A DNA stretch of 64,000 nucleotides, taken from the NCBI RefSeq assembly GCF_000721105.1, contig NZ_JOEV01000039.1, positions 62,001-126,000 of the forward strand, in the 5' to 3' direction. Numbering within the stretch: position 1 is the stretch's first letter; each line of letters begins with the position of its first letter. The translations under genes were made by a program, and so were the position numbers. Of this stretch, positions 34,210 through 44,941 are shown piece after piece. Source of the stretch: Streptomyces cellulosae. GTDB lineage: Bacteria > Actinomycetota > Actinomycetes > Streptomycetales > Streptomycetaceae. The notes below the pieces were generated by a model. That model had not been told where the DNA came from. It made no database searches and saw only the letters and a program-made list of their open reading frames with translations.

Positions 34210-34593
34210 TCACGCCCGGTCGGGCCGCTCGTTCCGCGCGCCCGGCGTCGGCTCGCCCGCCACGTCGTCGAAGGTGTCCTCCGCCCGCGGCGGACTGATC
34301 ATCGGCGGCGTCGGGACGGTCACGAACGTGGACGGAAGCGACGGTGCGTTCTCCCGTCCTCCGTTGGCGACAACCACGGCGATATAGGGCAGCACCGCCC
34401 CGAGCACCAGCGCGACGATCGCGACGTGCCGTTCCACGTTCCACAGGCACACCGCGAGGATCACCGAGATCGTACGGACCATCATCGAGATGACGTACCT
34501 GCGCTGCCGTCCCCTCACGTCCTCCTGGAGGCTCGTCCGGGCTCCGGTGATCCGGAACACTTGGACGTTGCCGCCGCCATGCTGCTTCCGCAT
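34210..34593 (-). CDS. DUF3099 membrane protein
   Basis: 127 aa from ATG 34593 (MRKQHGGGNVQVFRITGARTSLQEDVRGRQRRYVISMMVRT). The frame extends to 34635, but the domain starts here. Two helices (VISMMVRTISVILAVCLWNV and HVAIVALVLGAVLPYIAVVVANGG) then a disordered Pro/Glu-rich tail. Typical DUF3099 architecture; function unknown. It is monocistronic and divergent from the GlsB-like gene. Confidence 0.85.
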   Translation of the reverse strand: MRKQHGGGNVQVFRITGARTSLQEDVRGRQRRYVISMMVRTISVILAVCLWNVERHVAIVALVLGAVLPYIAVVVANGGRENAPSLPSTFVTVPTPPMISPPRAEDTFDDVAGEPTPGARNERPDRA

Positions 34594-34836
34594 CACATTC
34601 CACCATCCCGCCCGTATCGGCCTGCCCACCCTCACCAGGTCCGCCCCCGGTCGGGGAGCGGCACCCGGACAGCTCCCACGTTACGCCGCACCTGCGCCGT
34701 CTTCGAGACCGGGGCACCTCCAGCCAGGGCGAACGGACTCGGCCGTACCGCGTACGGCGGCGCCCGACATGCGTCGTAGCACACCCGGGCCGACACTGGG
34801 CGTAATGCTCACGTAGAGCCGTACAAGGAGGCAGCC

Positions 34837-35121
34837 ATGGGCTGGTTGTGGGCGATCATCGTGGGATTCGTGCTGGGTCTGCTCGCGAAAGCGATCATCC
34901 CCGGCAAGCAGCACAGCCCTCTCTGGCTGACCACCATCTTCGGCATCCTCGGCGCGATCGTCGGCAACGCGGTCGCCCGTGCGTTCGGCGTCGAGGCCAC
35001 GCCGGGCATCGACTGGATGCGGCATCTGTTCCAGCTCGTCGCCGCGATCATCATCGTCGCCCTGGGCGACATGGCATACATGGCGACGCTCGGCCGCAAC
35101 AAGTACGGAGAAAGAGCCTGA
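34837..35121 (+). CDS. GlsB/YeaQ/YmgE family stress membrane protein
   Basis: 94 aa from ATG 34837 with AAGGAGG 8 nt upstream. Three hydrophobic, glycine-rich helices: MGWLWAIIVGFVLGLLAKAIIPG, PLWLTTIFGILGAIVGNAVARAFG and LFQLVAAIIIVALGDMAYMATLG. The G-x-x-A-K-x-x-x-P-G motif is characteristic. Members are transglycosylase-associated, stress-induced membrane proteins of undefined activity. Convergent with tyrS. Confidence 0.88.
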   Translation: MGWLWAIIVGFVLGLLAKAIIPGKQHSPLWLTTIFGILGAIVGNAVARAFGVEATPGIDWMRHLFQLVAAIIIVALGDMAYMATLGRNKYGERA

Positions 35122-35193
35122 GGGCGGACAGCGCGACGGGAGCGGCCGCCCACCGGGGAGACCGCCCCCGCCGCCATGCTGGGGGAAACGCGC

Positions 35194-36462
35194 TCAGGAA
35201 CCCGTGACCTCGACCGCCGCCAGGTTCTTCTTGCCCCGGCGCAGTACCAGCCAGCGCCCGTGCAGCAGGTCCTCCTCGGCGGGGACCGCGTCCTCGGCGG
35301 CCACCTTCGTGTTGTTCACGTAGGCACCGCCCTCCTTGACCGTGCGGCGCGCGGCCGACTTGCTGGCGACCAGGCCGACCTCGGCGAACAGGTCGACCAC
35401 CGGAGGCAGTTCGGCGACCTGGATGTGCGGCACCTCGGACAGGGCCGCGGTCAGCGTCCTCGCGTCGAGTTCCGCCAGCTCGCCCTGGCCGAAGAGCGCC
35501 TTGGACGCGGCGATCACGGCGGCCGTCTGGTCGGCGCCGTGCACGAGCGTCGTCAGCTCCTCGGCCAGCGCGCGCTGAGCGGCCCGGGCCTGCGGACGCT
35601 CCTCGGTCTGCTTCTCCAGTTCCTCGAGTTCCTCGCGGGACCTGAAGGACAGGATGCGCAGGTACGTCGAGATGTCCCGGTCGTCCACGTTCAGCCAGAA
35701 CTGGTAGAACGCGTACGGCGTCGTCATCTCCGGGTCGAGCCAGACGGCGCCGCCCTCGGTCTTGCCGAACTTGGTGCCGTCGGCCTTGACCATCAGCGGC
35801 GTCGCCAGGCAGTGCACCTCGGCCCCGGGCTCCAGCTTGTGGATCAGGTCGAGACCCGCCGTGAGGTTGCCCCACTGGTCGCTGCCGCCCTGCTGGAGCG
35901 TGCAGCCGTACCGCCGGTACAGCTCCAGGAAGTCCATGCCCTGGAGCAGCTGGTAGCTGAACTCGGTGTAGCTGATGCCCTCCTGGGACTCCAGGCGGCG
36001 GGCGACCGAGTCCTTGGTCAGCATCTTGTTGACGCGGAAGTGCTTGCCGATGTCGCGGAGGAACTCGATGGCCGACAGTCCGGCCGTCCAGTCCAGGTTG
36101 TTCACCATCACCGCGGCGTTCTCGCCCTCGAAGGACAGGAACGGCTCGATCTGCGAGCGCAGCCGGGTCACCCAGGTCGCGACCGTCTCCGGGTCGTTCA
36201 GCGTGCGCTCCGCCGTCGGGCGAGGGTCGCCGATCTGGCCGGTCGCGCCGCCCACCAGGGCCAGCGGACGCAGGCCCGCCCGCTGGAGCCGGCGCATGGT
36301 GAGGACCTGCACCAGGTGGCCGACGTGGAGACTGGCCGCGGTCGGGTCGAAACCGCAATAGAACGTGACGGGACCGTCCGCGAGCGCCTTGCGCAAAGCA
36401 TCCTCGTCAGTGGACAGGGCCCACAGCCCGCGCCACTTCAGCTCGTCGACGATGTCCGTCAC
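35194..36462 (-). CDS. tyrS: Tyrosyl-tRNA synthetase
   Basis: 422 aa from ATG 36462 with AAGGAGAT upstream. Class I features: the HIGH-equivalent HVGH at 46-49 in [15 protein letters not shown], the Tyr-binding [26 protein letters not shown], and the KMSKS-equivalent KFGKT at 231-235. The C-terminal ~65 residues form an S4 RNA-binding domain ([19 protein letters not shown]). It charges tRNA-Tyr. No T-box riboswitch is apparent upstream, where only 76 nt separate it from the TldE gene. Confidence 0.97.
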   Translation of the reverse strand: MTDIVDELKWRGLWALSTDEDALRKALADGPVTFYCGFDPTAASLHVGHLVQVLTMRRLQRAGLRPLALVGGATGQIGDPRPTAERTLNDPETVATWVTRLRSQIEPFLSFEGENAAVMVNNLDWTAGLSAIEFLRDIGKHFRVNKMLTKDSVARRLESQEGISYTEFSYQLLQGMDFLELYRRYGCTLQQGGSDQWGNLTAGLDLIHKLEPGAEVHCLATPLMVKADGTKFGKTEGGAVWLDPEMTTPYAFYQFWLNVDDRDISTYLRILSFRSREELEELEKQTEERPQARAAQRALAEELTTLVHGADQTAAVIAASKALFGQGELAELDARTLTAALSEVPHIQVAELPPVVDLFAEVGLVASKSAARRTVKEGGAYVNNTKVAAEDAVPAEEDLLHGRWLVLRRGKKNLAAVEVTGS

Positions 36463-36538
36463 GGTTCTCGTATCTCCTTGGATGATTTTCAGGCAGCCGA
36501 ATGATCTTCGAGCGGTCGAGTGACAGCCGACTACGAGG

Positions 36539-37933
36539 TTATACGCCCTGACTGACAGAGCTCATATTGAAATCGGGGATCCGCAGCGCGGGCATCGCGG
36601 CCTTGGTGAACCAGTCGCTCCACTCCCGGGGCAGCGTCTTTTCGGTGCGCCCCGCCTCGGTCGCCCGCCCCAGCATGCCGACCGGCGACTCGTTGAACCG
36701 GAAATTGTTCACCTCGCCGCTCACCTCGCCGTTCTCGACGAGGTAGACACCGTCCCGGGTCAGGCCCGTGAGCAGCAGCGTGGCCGGGTCGACCTCGCGG
36801 ATGTACCAGAGGCAGGTCAGCAGCAGCCCGCGCTCGGTGTTCGCGACCATCTCCTCCAGAGAGGTGTCCTCGCCCCCGTCCAGGATCAGGTTGTCGATGC
36901 CCGGCGCCACCGGCAGCCCGGTCAGCGCGGCGCTGTGCCGGCTGGTGAGCAGGTTGCTCAGCTCGCCCTGGCGCACCCACTCGGTGGCGGCCAGCGGCAG
37001 GCCGTTGTCGAACACCGACGAGTCGCCGCCGGAGGAGTGCGCGAGGACGAACGGCGCGGACTCCAGGCCCGGCTCGTTCGGATCGCTGCGCAGCGTGAGC
37101 GGCAGCTCGCTCAGCTTCTCGCCCAGGCGGGTGCCGCCGCCAGGCTTGGAGAACACCGTGCGCCCCTCGACCGCGTCCCGGCCCGACGCCGACCACATCT
37201 GGTAGATCAGCAGGTCCGCCACGGCGGTGGGCGGCAGCAGCGTCTCGTACCGTCCGGCGGGCAGCGCGATCCTCCGCTCCGCCCACCCGAGGCGTACGGC
37301 GAGCTCGGCGTCGAGTGCCGCCGGGTCGACGTCCTTGAAGTCCCGCGTGGAGCGGCCCGCCCACGCCGAGCGGGTACGGTCCGGCGACTTGGCGTTCAGC
37401 TCCAGCGTCCCGTTGGGCTGGTCGTGCCGCAGCCGCAGCCCCGTCGACGTACCGAGATAGCTGGAGACCAGCTCGTGGTTGGCGAAGCCGTACAGCTCAC
37501 GGCCGCCCGCCCGCGCGCGTGCGAACGCTTCACCGAGCGCCGGCGCGAAGTCGGCGAACACGGCGGAGGAGGTCTCGGCGGGCGCGTCCTGGAAGTCGGG
37601 CGACCCGGCTACGCCCGTGACCAGCGGCCGGGCGTCCTCTGCGGGACCGGCCCCGCGCGCGGCGGCCTCGGCGGCCCGTACCAGGGGCTCCAGCTCGTCC
37701 GGGGTCACGGCCGACCGCGACACGACACCGGAGGCGGTGCCCTCCTGGCCGTCGACGGTCGCGATGACGGTGAGCGTGCGGCCACGGGTGACGCCGTTGG
37801 TGGTGAGCGCGTTGCCCGCCCAGCGCAGGTTGGCGGTGGACTGCTCGTCGGCGATCACCACACAGCCGTCGGCCCGGGACAGTTCGAGGGCCCGCTCGAC
37901 GATCTCGTGCGGCTTGTTCGTACGAGGACTCAT
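36539..37933 (-). CDS. TldE/PmbA-type metalloprotease-family subunit
   Basis: 464 aa from ATG 37933, overlapping the TldD stop (ATGA). PmbA/TldE pattern: [51 protein letters not shown] at the N-terminus, and C-terminal [16 protein letters not shown]..., [71 protein letters not shown]. It lacks the HExxxH metal site, as expected of the TldE subunit. With TldD it forms a protease for unfolded or modified peptides, including RiPP leader removal. Confidence 0.93.
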   Translation of the reverse strand: MSPRTNKPHEIVERALELSRADGCVVIADEQSTANLRWAGNALTTNGVTRGRTLTVIATVDGQEGTASGVVSRSAVTPDELEPLVRAAEAAARGAGPAEDARPLVTGVAGSPDFQDAPAETSSAVFADFAPALGEAFARARAGGRELYGFANHELVSSYLGTSTGLRLRHDQPNGTLELNAKSPDRTRSAWAGRSTRDFKDVDPAALDAELAVRLGWAERRIALPAGRYETLLPPTAVADLLIYQMWSASGRDAVEGRTVFSKPGGGTRLGEKLSELPLTLRSDPNEPGLESAPFVLAHSSGGDSSVFDNGLPLAATEWVRQGELSNLLTSRHSAALTGLPVAPGIDNLILDGGEDTSLEEMVANTERGLLLTCLWYIREVDPATLLLTGLTRDGVYLVENGEVSGEVNNFRFNESPVGMLGRATEAGRTEKTLPREWSDWFTKAAMPALRIPDFNMSSVSQGV

Positions 37934-39453
37934 CGACCGGCCTCCTGGGTCGTGTTGAGGATGTTGACGCCCCTGAAGAGGGCCGACGGGCAGCCGTGCG
38001 AGACCGCCGCGACCTGCCCCGGCTGGGCCTTGCCGCAGTTGAAGGCGCCGCCCAGCACATAGGTCTGCGGACCGCCCACCGCGGCCATGGAGCCCCAGAA
38101 GTCGGTGGTCGTGGCCTGGTAGGCGACGTCCCGCAGCTGCCCGGCGATCCGCCCGTTCTCGATCTTGAAGAACCGCTGCCCGGTGAACTGGAAGTTGTAG
38201 CGCTGCATGTCGATCGACCAGGACCGGTCACCGACGACGTAGATCCCGCGCTCCACCCCGCCGATCAGATCCTCGGTGGACATCCCGGCGGGGTCCGGCT
38301 GGAGCGACACGTTGGCCATACGCTGCACGGGCACGTGTGCGGGGGAGTCGGCGAAGGCGCACCCGTTGGAGCGCTCGAACCCGGTCAGCCGCGCGATCCG
38401 CCGGTCCAGCTGGTAGCCGACCAGCGTGCCGTCCTTGACCAGGTCCCAGGACTGGCCCTCGACGCCCTCGTCGTCGTACCCGACGGTCGCCAGGCCGTGC
38501 TCGGCGGTGCGGTCCCCGGTGACGTTCATCAGCTCCGAGCCGTAGCGCAGCTTGCCCAGCTGGTCGAAGGTGGCGAAGGAGGTGCCGGCGTAGGCGGCCT
38601 CGTAGCCGAGCGCCCGGTCCAGCTCGGTGGCGTGCCCGATGGACTCGTGGATGGTCAGCCAGAGGTTGGACGGATCGACGACCAGGTCGTAGACCCCCGC
38701 CTCGACGCTCGGCGCCCGCATCTTCTCGGCCAGCAGCTCCGGCATCCGCGCCAGCTCCGCGTCCCAGTCCCAGCCGGTGCCCGTGAGGTACTCCCAGCCA
38801 CGCCCGACGGGCGGCGCGATGGTCCGCATGGAGTCGAACTCACCGCTCGACTCGTCCACGGACACGGCTGTCAGCTGCGGATGCAGCCGGACGCGCTGCT
38901 GCGTGGTGACGGTCCCGGCGGTGTCGGCGTAGAACTTGTTCTCGTGCACGGTGAGCAGCGAGGCGTCCACGTGGTTGACGCCGTCGGCGGCCAGCAGCCG
39001 GGCACTCCACTCGCCGAGCAGCCCCGACTTCTCCTCGTCGGGCACGGTGAACGGATCGATCTCGTACGACGAGACCCACGTCTTCTCGGCATGCACGGGT
39101 TCGTCGGCCAACTCCACACGCTCTTCCGACCCGGCCGCCTTGATCACCTGGGCGGAGAGCTTGGCCATCTGCACCGCCTGCGAGGCGACCTTGGCGGCAG
39201 CGTCGAGACTCAGGTCCACCCCGGACGCGAACCCCCAGGTCCCGCCGTGCACGACCCGCACCGCGTACCCGAGGTCGGTGGTGTCCGACGACCCCGAGGG
39301 CTTGCCGTCCCGCAGCCGCCAGGAGGCGCTGCGGACCCGTTCGAACCGGAAGTCGGCATGATCGGCACCGAGCGCACGCGCGCGTGCCAGCGCGGCGTCG
39401 GCGAGTGCCCTCAGTGGGAGTGCCAGGAATGACTGATCGACTTCGTGGGGCAC
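37930..39453 (-). CDS. tldD: TldD metalloprotease-family subunit
   Basis: 507 aa from GTG 39453 (VPHEVDQSFLALPLRALADAAL). AAGGGAA upstream supports this start over a longer frame. The metal-binding helix HESIGHATELD (HExxxH near residue 268) and the C-terminal NGCAFADSPAHVPVQRMANVSLQPDP and GVERGIYVVGDRSWSIDMQRYNFQFTGQRFFKIENGRIAGQLRDV are TldD hallmarks. Immediately upstream begins the accessory island; in S. coelicolor tldD and fabG lie close together (from memory), so the island appears inserted here. Confidence 0.95.
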   Translation of the reverse strand: MPHEVDQSFLALPLRALADAALARARALGADHADFRFERVRSASWRLRDGKPSGSSDTTDLGYAVRVVHGGTWGFASGVDLSLDAAAKVASQAVQMAKLSAQVIKAAGSEERVELADEPVHAEKTWVSSYEIDPFTVPDEEKSGLLGEWSARLLAADGVNHVDASLLTVHENKFYADTAGTVTTQQRVRLHPQLTAVSVDESSGEFDSMRTIAPPVGRGWEYLTGTGWDWDAELARMPELLAEKMRAPSVEAGVYDLVVDPSNLWLTIHESIGHATELDRALGYEAAYAGTSFATFDQLGKLRYGSELMNVTGDRTAEHGLATVGYDDEGVEGQSWDLVKDGTLVGYQLDRRIARLTGFERSNGCAFADSPAHVPVQRMANVSLQPDPAGMSTEDLIGGVERGIYVVGDRSWSIDMQRYNFQFTGQRFFKIENGRIAGQLRDVAYQATTTDFWGSMAAVGGPQTYVLGGAFNCGKAQPGQVAAVSHGCPSALFRGVNILNTTQEAGR

Positions 39454-39694
39454 GGGTGGGATTCCCTTCGCTGCTCTCCTGCAGTGGCATCGCAGGCAGT
39501 GAATCATGTCTCACTCGGTGGATTCCTCGGGAAATACATTCGGTCCTCTCATGGGCACCGGACACGTGGAAGCCCCGCTAGAAGCGGCCTGGCAGGACAG
39601 TAGGCTGGCTCGGTCACATCAGTCGTTTCGCGGCACGCTGCCAGCTGTCGGGCGCGACACGTGAGCAAGCGGATTCAAGGGGGCCAGACCAACC

Positions 39695-42600
39695 ATGGAC
39701 GTCTTCGGTGTCCACCACGACCTCATCGCCGAGTACGAGGCCTTCACCAGCGCCCTCGTCGCCGTGCGGGACCCGGAGATCGAGAACCACCTCACGGAGG
39801 AGAAGAAGCGCAAGACCCGCTGGCCCGACCCCAAACTTGCTCTGAATCCCACCTTCCGCAGTGGCGGCACGGTCGCCGAGTTGTGCGAGGACGGCCTTCT
39901 CCACGAACTGTGCCGGGACTACTTCCGGCACAAGGAGCACGAGAGCGACCCGGGCAGCCGCACTCTCTCCCTTCACCAACACCAGCGCGAGGCCATCGCG
40001 GCGGCCAACAGCCGAGACTCCTACGTGCTGACCACGGGCACAGGCTCCGGCAAGAGCCTGACCTACATCGTGCCGATCGTCGATCACGTGCTGAAGCACC
40101 CGAACCCCGAGGGGATCTCGGCGATCGTCGTCTACCCCATGAACGCGCTGGCCAACAGCCAGGTCGACGAGCTGGAGCGGTATCTCCAGTGGGGCGTTCC
40201 AGAAGACCGCCGCAAGGTGACCTTCGCCCGCTACACCGGCCAGGAGAACAGCGAGCGCAAACTCCAGGTCCTGCGGAACAAGCCGGACATCCTGCTCACC
40301 AACTACGTGATGCTGGAGTACCTCCTCACCCGTCCCGACGAACGGCGGGAGCTGATCGGCGCGGCCCGCGGCCTCCGTTTCCTCGCTCTCGACGAGCTGC
40401 ACACCTACCGAGGGCGCCAAGGAGCCGACGTCGCCCTCCTCGTCCGCCGGCTACGGGACGCCTGCGAGGCGCCGGACCTCCAGTGCATCGGTACGTCGGC
40501 GACCATGGCCACGGCCGACACGTTCGCCGAGGCCCAACAGGACATCTCCGAGGTCGCCACCCGCCTTTTCGGCACGAAGATCCGCCCTGAACGCGTCATC
40601 GGCGAGACCCTGGAGCGCTCGACCGACCCCGGCCCTGAAGCCGTGCCCGGAATCCACCCCCGGGAGCCGCTCGCCGACGCCGTACGCCGTGCCGCTGCCA
40701 CTCCTGCCGAACTTCCCGCCGACTACGACACCCTGCGCCGCGATCCTCTCGCCGTCTGGATCGAGGACACTGTCGGCCTCGATGTGGAGAAGGCCGGCGG
40801 ACGGCTCATCCGCCGCCCCCCTCTCACCATTCCCCAGGCAGGGAACCTGCTGGCCGAGGCGAGCGGGGAGCCCGCCGAGGTCTGCCGCCGGGCCATCGAG
40901 GCGGTACTGCGTGCCGGAGCGCATGCCAGGCACCCGGAACTCGGCAGGCCGCTGTTCGCCTTCCGGCTGCATCAGTTCCTGTCCAAGGGCGACACCGTCT
41001 ATGTCAGCTTCGAACCGCCGGGCGGCCGTCACCTCACCAGCCAGTACCAGACCCGTGTCCCCGACCACCCGGACAAGCCGCTCGTTCCCCTGCACTTCTG
41101 CCGTGACTGCGGCAAGGAGTATCTGGTGGTCACCCGCCCCGACGAACACGAAGGCAAGCTCTTCGAGGCCCGTGAGGACCCGGACGCGCCCGCCGGCGAC
41201 GGCGATGGCTTCCTGTTCGTCAGCGACGACCGGCCCTGGCCTGACGAGGACGACCAGGATGCGGTGTTCCGGCGCCTCCCCGCCAGCTGGGTCGAGACGG
41301 ACGACGACGGTCGGTCGTCGGTGCTCAAGGCCCGAACCAGAGACCTGCCTCAGGAGGTGTGGCTCGGCCCCGACGGCCGGATCACCGAACCCGGCACCGG
41401 CCTGCGCGCCTGGTGGGTCGCCGCGCCCTTCCGCTTCTGCTTGCACTGCCGTACCTCGTACGAGCAACTGCGACTCAAGGATCTCGCCAAGCTGGGCACC
41501 TTCTCAGCGGAGGGCCGCAGCTCGGCGGTCTCGCTGATCAGCTCTCGTGTCGTGCGCTCCTTGCGCGCCCAGCCGGAGCTGAAGAAGAAGGCGCGCAAGC
41601 TCCTCACCTTCGTCGACAACCGGCAGGACGCCAGTCTCCAGGCCGGGCACTTCAACGACTTCGCGCTCGTCACGCAGGTCCGGGGCGCCCTGTACCGCGC
41701 GCTGGACGAGGCGGGGGAGGGCGGGCTGGCCTTCGACCGCCTGCCCCAGGCCGTGTTCGACGCCCTCGGCCTGCCGGTGGAGGCCTATGCCAGAGTTCCG
41801 GGAGCCAAGTTCCACCAGCGCGATCTCGCCCACTCCGCGCTGCGTGCACTGCTCGCCTACCGTGTCTACGCCGACCTGGAGCGCGGCTGGCGTGTCACCA
41901 TGCCCAACCTGTCCCAGACAGGTCTCCTGCGCTTCGAGTACACCGACCTGGCCGAGATCGCCGCCGCCCCCGAGTGCTGGGAGGGCTGTCACCCTCTGCT
42001 CACCGGTGACACGGCTGCCCACCGCGAGCAGCTCGCTCGCGACCTCCTCGACGAAGTGCGTCGCTCTCTCGCGGTGGAGGTGGAATGCCTCACCCAGGAA
42101 GGTTTCGACCGTCTCGGCAGCATCAGCGACGCCCATCTCGTCAACCCGTGGGCATTGTCCGCACGTGAGCCGCGTGTCCGCTCGCGTCTGGCGTACGCGG
42201 GCCGGGGACAGACCGGCACGGCGGCAGACGCGGTGCATTTCAGCGGTCTCGGCGGCTACGGCCGCTACCTTCGCCGCATCGGCCAGTTCGCGGCCCTCCC
42301 CGGCCAGGCCGGTAAGCGCATTCCCGTCGCCGACGCAGACGCGGTCATCCGTGACCTGATGCGGGTGCTGCGGGAGTGCGGCCTGCTCGTCGCCGTCCAG
42401 GAGGAGCGCGACGGCTCCGTCGCCCATCAGCTGCGCGCGTCCGCGCTGCGCTGGCTACGGGGCGACGGCACCAGACCCGAGCCCGACCCCGTGCGCAAGG
42501 TGACAGACGCGGACGCCGAGGTCCGGGTCAATCCCTACTTCCGCGACCTCTATCGCGACGGAGCCGCCGGGCTCACCGGCATCAAGGCGCACGAGCACAC

Positions 42601-44941
42601 CGCGCAGGTCGACGCCCAGACCCGCCTCGTCCGCGAGAAGGCGTTCCGCAACGGCGAGTTGGACATCCTGTACTGCTCTCCCACCATGGAGCTGGGCGTC
42701 GACATCGCCGAGCTGAACGCGGTCGGTATGCGCAACGTCCCGCCGACCCCCGCCAACTACGCGCAGCGCTCCGGGCGCGCGGGCCGCAGCGGACAGCCCG
42801 CACTCGTCACCACCTACTGCTCCACGGGCTCACCGCACGACCAGTACTACTTCCGGCGTCCCGGACTCATGGTTTCCGGCAGCGTCACTCCACCGCGACT
42901 CGACCTCGCCAACGAGGAGCTGATCCGCTCCCACGTCCACTCGATCTGGCTCGCCGAGACGGGGGTTCACCTCGGCAGTCGTCTCACCGATGTACTGGAC
43001 GCCGAAACCGTCGGCGAGGCCGGCCGGTGGCCGCTGGACCTGCTGCCGCAGGTGCGGGGTGCCCTGGACAGCGAACCCGTCCGGCTGCGCGCCATCAGCC
43101 GGGCCACCGAAGTTCTCGCCCCTCTGCACGACGAACTCTCCGACGCGTCGTGGTGGTACGAAGGGTGGGTCGAGCGCACGGTACGCCAGGCGCTGGGAAG
43201 CATCGACGCGGCGTGCGAGCGCTGGCGCCGCCTCTACCGCACGGCCCGCACCGAGGTCGAGCAGCAGCACCGCCGTGCCAACGATCTCTCACTCAGCCGC
43301 AGGGACCGCGACCTTGCGGCCGGCCGGCGCGCCGAGGCCGAGAACCAACTGAAGCTGCTGCGCAATGAGGCCGACAGCGAGTCGTACAGTGACTTCTACA
43401 CCTACCGCTACTTCGCCTCCGAGGGTTTCCTGCCCGGCTACTCCTTCCCTCGGCTGCCGCTCGCCGCGTATGTGCCAGGGGAGCGCTCGGCCGGAAAGTA
43501 CGGCCAGCGCAACGGCGCGTACATCCAGCGCCCGCGTTTCATCGCCGTCGGCGAGTTCGGGCCGGGCGCGCTGATCTACCACGAGGGCAACCGCTACACC
43601 ATCGACCGCGTGACCGTGCCGATGGGCGACCGTCCCGGGCAGGTCGCGACCAGCGACATACGGCTCTGCGAGGCGTGCGGCTACTGGCACGACCGGGCCG
43701 AGGGCGCCGACCGGTGCGAGAACTGTGACGTCCCGCTCCACCGCACCCTGCCGAAACTGATGCAGCTCACCCAGGTGCACGCCGAGCCGCGCCGCCGGAT
43801 CTCGTCGGATGAGGAGGAGCGTCTCAAGCGCGGCTTCCATCTGCGGACCGTCTACCGGTTCGCCCCGGGGGGCGCGTACGAGGCCCCGGTGCGTAGTGTG
43901 GAGGGAGCACCGCTCGCAGAAGTGGCCTACGGCGACTCGGCGAGTGTGCGCGTCCTCAACCTCGGCTACCGCAAGCGCGACGGCAAGGACCGTTCGGGCC
44001 AGGGTTTCTGGCTCGATCCGGTCAGCGGCAGATGGCTTTCGGAGGGCAAGGTCGCCCGCATGGACGAGGAGTCGGCGGAGGAGGAGTCCCTGGCCTCCTT
44101 CGACCGGGCCCAGCGCACCCTCAAGGTCATCCCCTACGCCCAGGACACCAAGAACATCGCCGTTGTGCGGCTGGCGGAGCCGGTGGATGACATCACCGCC
44201 GTGTCGCTGCGCTACGCCCTGGAGCGTGGCATCGAGGCACATTTCCAGCTGGAGGACTCCGAGCTGGAGAGCGAGAACCTCCCGGACGCCGAGAAGCACG
44301 GCCGGACGCTGTTCGTCGAGAGCGCCGAGGGCGGTGCCGGTGTGCTGCGGCGCCTGTACGACGACGAGTACGCCCTGGCACGGGTGGCGAGGGAAGCGCT
44401 GCGGATCATTCACTACGACGAGGACGGCAAGGACCACGACCGGGCCGACGGTGCCGTCGAGCGCTGTGAACTCGGCTGTTATGACTGCTTGTTGTCCTAC
44501 TCCAACCAGGGATTCCACAAGCAGATCGACCGCCACCGTGCCGCACCGTTGCTGGTCGCGCTTGCCCGGTCCCGTACCGGCGATGGCTCCCGTCCGCGAG
44601 CTTCGGCGGCGTCGGTGCCGCGTGCGGAACCGCAGACGGGGGCCGCGCCGGACACACCCGTCGAGGCGTTCCTGCGCCTTCTCGCGGACAACGGCCACCG
44701 CCTCCCCGACGAGACGGCCACTCCGGTCGCGGACGTGGTCTACCACCTCCCTGGTGCCGAAGTCGCCGTGTTCCTGGAGCACGACAGGGCCCATCGGCTC
44801 ACCGAACAGGACGAGTACCGCATGATGGACGACGGCTGGCTGGTGATCAGGGCCGGAGCCGAACCCGACTGGAAGGACACCGTGCGCGCATACCCGGACG
44901 TCTTCGGCATCGGCCGCGACCACAGGGGAGGCAACCGATGA
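39695..44941 (+). CDS. Large DEAD/DEAH helicase with DUF1998 and C-terminal Vsr-like region (DISARM-related)
   Basis: 1748 aa from ATG 39695. Helicase motifs: Walker A TTGTGSGKSLTY (~113-124), DEAD-box variant LALDELHTYRG (~231), GTSATM, and a C-terminal helicase half LYCSPTMELGVDIAELN ... YAQRSGRAGRSGQ (~1020). Cysteine pairs at CRDCGKEY (~469) and FCLHC (~583), then CEACGYWHDRAEGADRCENC (~1324-1343). The DUF1998 end is CELGCYDCLLSYSNQGFHKQIDR (~1590). The last ~95 residues (ADVVYHLPGAEVAVFLEHDRAH ... DDGWLVIRAG) resemble a degenerate Vsr/PD-(D/E)XK nuclease. It matches a DrmA helicase fused to a DrmB-like DUF1998. It is coupled to the next two genes by 4-nt overlaps. Confidence 0.88.
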   Translation: MDVFGVHHDLIAEYEAFTSALVAVRDPEIENHLTEEKKRKTRWPDPKLALNPTFRSGGTVAELCEDGLLHELCRDYFRHKEHESDPGSRTLSLHQHQREAIAAANSRDSYVLTTGTGSGKSLTYIVPIVDHVLKHPNPEGISAIVVYPMNALANSQVDELERYLQWGVPEDRRKVTFARYTGQENSERKLQVLRNKPDILLTNYVMLEYLLTRPDERRELIGAARGLRFLALDELHTYRGRQGADVALLVRRLRDACEAPDLQCIGTSATMATADTFAEAQQDISEVATRLFGTKIRPERVIGETLERSTDPGPEAVPGIHPREPLADAVRRAAATPAELPADYDTLRRDPLAVWIEDTVGLDVEKAGGRLIRRPPLTIPQAGNLLAEASGEPAEVCRRAIEAVLRAGAHARHPELGRPLFAFRLHQFLSKGDTVYVSFEPPGGRHLTSQYQTRVPDHPDKPLVPLHFCRDCGKEYLVVTRPDEHEGKLFEAREDPDAPAGDGDGFLFVSDDRPWPDEDDQDAVFRRLPASWVETDDDGRSSVLKARTRDLPQEVWLGPDGRITEPGTGLRAWWVAAPFRFCLHCRTSYEQLRLKDLAKLGTFSAEGRSSAVSLISSRVVRSLRAQPELKKKARKLLTFVDNRQDASLQAGHFNDFALVTQVRGALYRALDEAGEGGLAFDRLPQAVFDALGLPVEAYARVPGAKFHQRDLAHSALRALLAYRVYADLERGWRVTMPNLSQTGLLRFEYTDLAEIAAAPECWEGCHPLLTGDTAAHREQLARDLLDEVRRSLAVEVECLTQEGFDRLGSISDAHLVNPWALSAREPRVRSRLAYAGRGQTGTAADAVHFSGLGGYGRYLRRIGQFAALPGQAGKRIPVADADAVIRDLMRVLRECGLLVAVQEERDGSVAHQLRASALRWLRGDGTRPEPDPVRKVTDADAEVRVNPYFRDLYRDGAAGLTGIKAHEHTAQVDAQTRLVREKAFRNGELDILYCSPTMELGVDIAELNAVGMRNVPPTPANYAQRSGRAGRSGQPALVTTYCSTGSPHDQYYFRRPGLMVSGSVTPPRLDLANEELIRSHVHSIWLAETGVHLGSRLTDVLDAETVGEAGRWPLDLLPQVRGALDSEPVRLRAISRATEVLAPLHDELSDASWWYEGWVERTVRQALGSIDAACERWRRLYRTARTEVEQQHRRANDLSLSRRDRDLAAGRRAEAENQLKLLRNEADSESYSDFYTYRYFASEGFLPGYSFPRLPLAAYVPGERSAGKYGQRNGAYIQRPRFIAVGEFGPGALIYHEGNRYTIDRVTVPMGDRPGQVATSDIRLCEACGYWHDRAEGADRCENCDVPLHRTLPKLMQLTQVHAEPRRRISSDEEERLKRGFHLRTVYRFAPGGAYEAPVRSVEGAPLAEVAYGDSASVRVLNLGYRKRDGKDRSGQGFWLDPVSGRWLSEGKVARMDEESAEEESLASFDRAQRTLKVIPYAQDTKNIAVVRLAEPVDDITAVSLRYALERGIEAHFQLEDSELESENLPDAEKHGRTLFVESAEGGAGVLRRLYDDEYALARVAREALRIIHYDEDGKDHDRADGAVERCELGCYDCLLSYSNQGFHKQIDRHRAAPLLVALARSRTGDGSRPRASAASVPRAEPQTGAAPDTPVEAFLRLLADNGHRLPDETATPVADVVYHLPGAEVAVFLEHDRAHRLTEQDEYRMMDDGWLVIRAGAEPDWKDTVRAYPDVFGIGRDHRGGNR

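Noticed and set aside
39454..39694. tRNA gene as island insertion site
   Set aside because: No cloverleaf or anticodon arm can be drawn in this gap.
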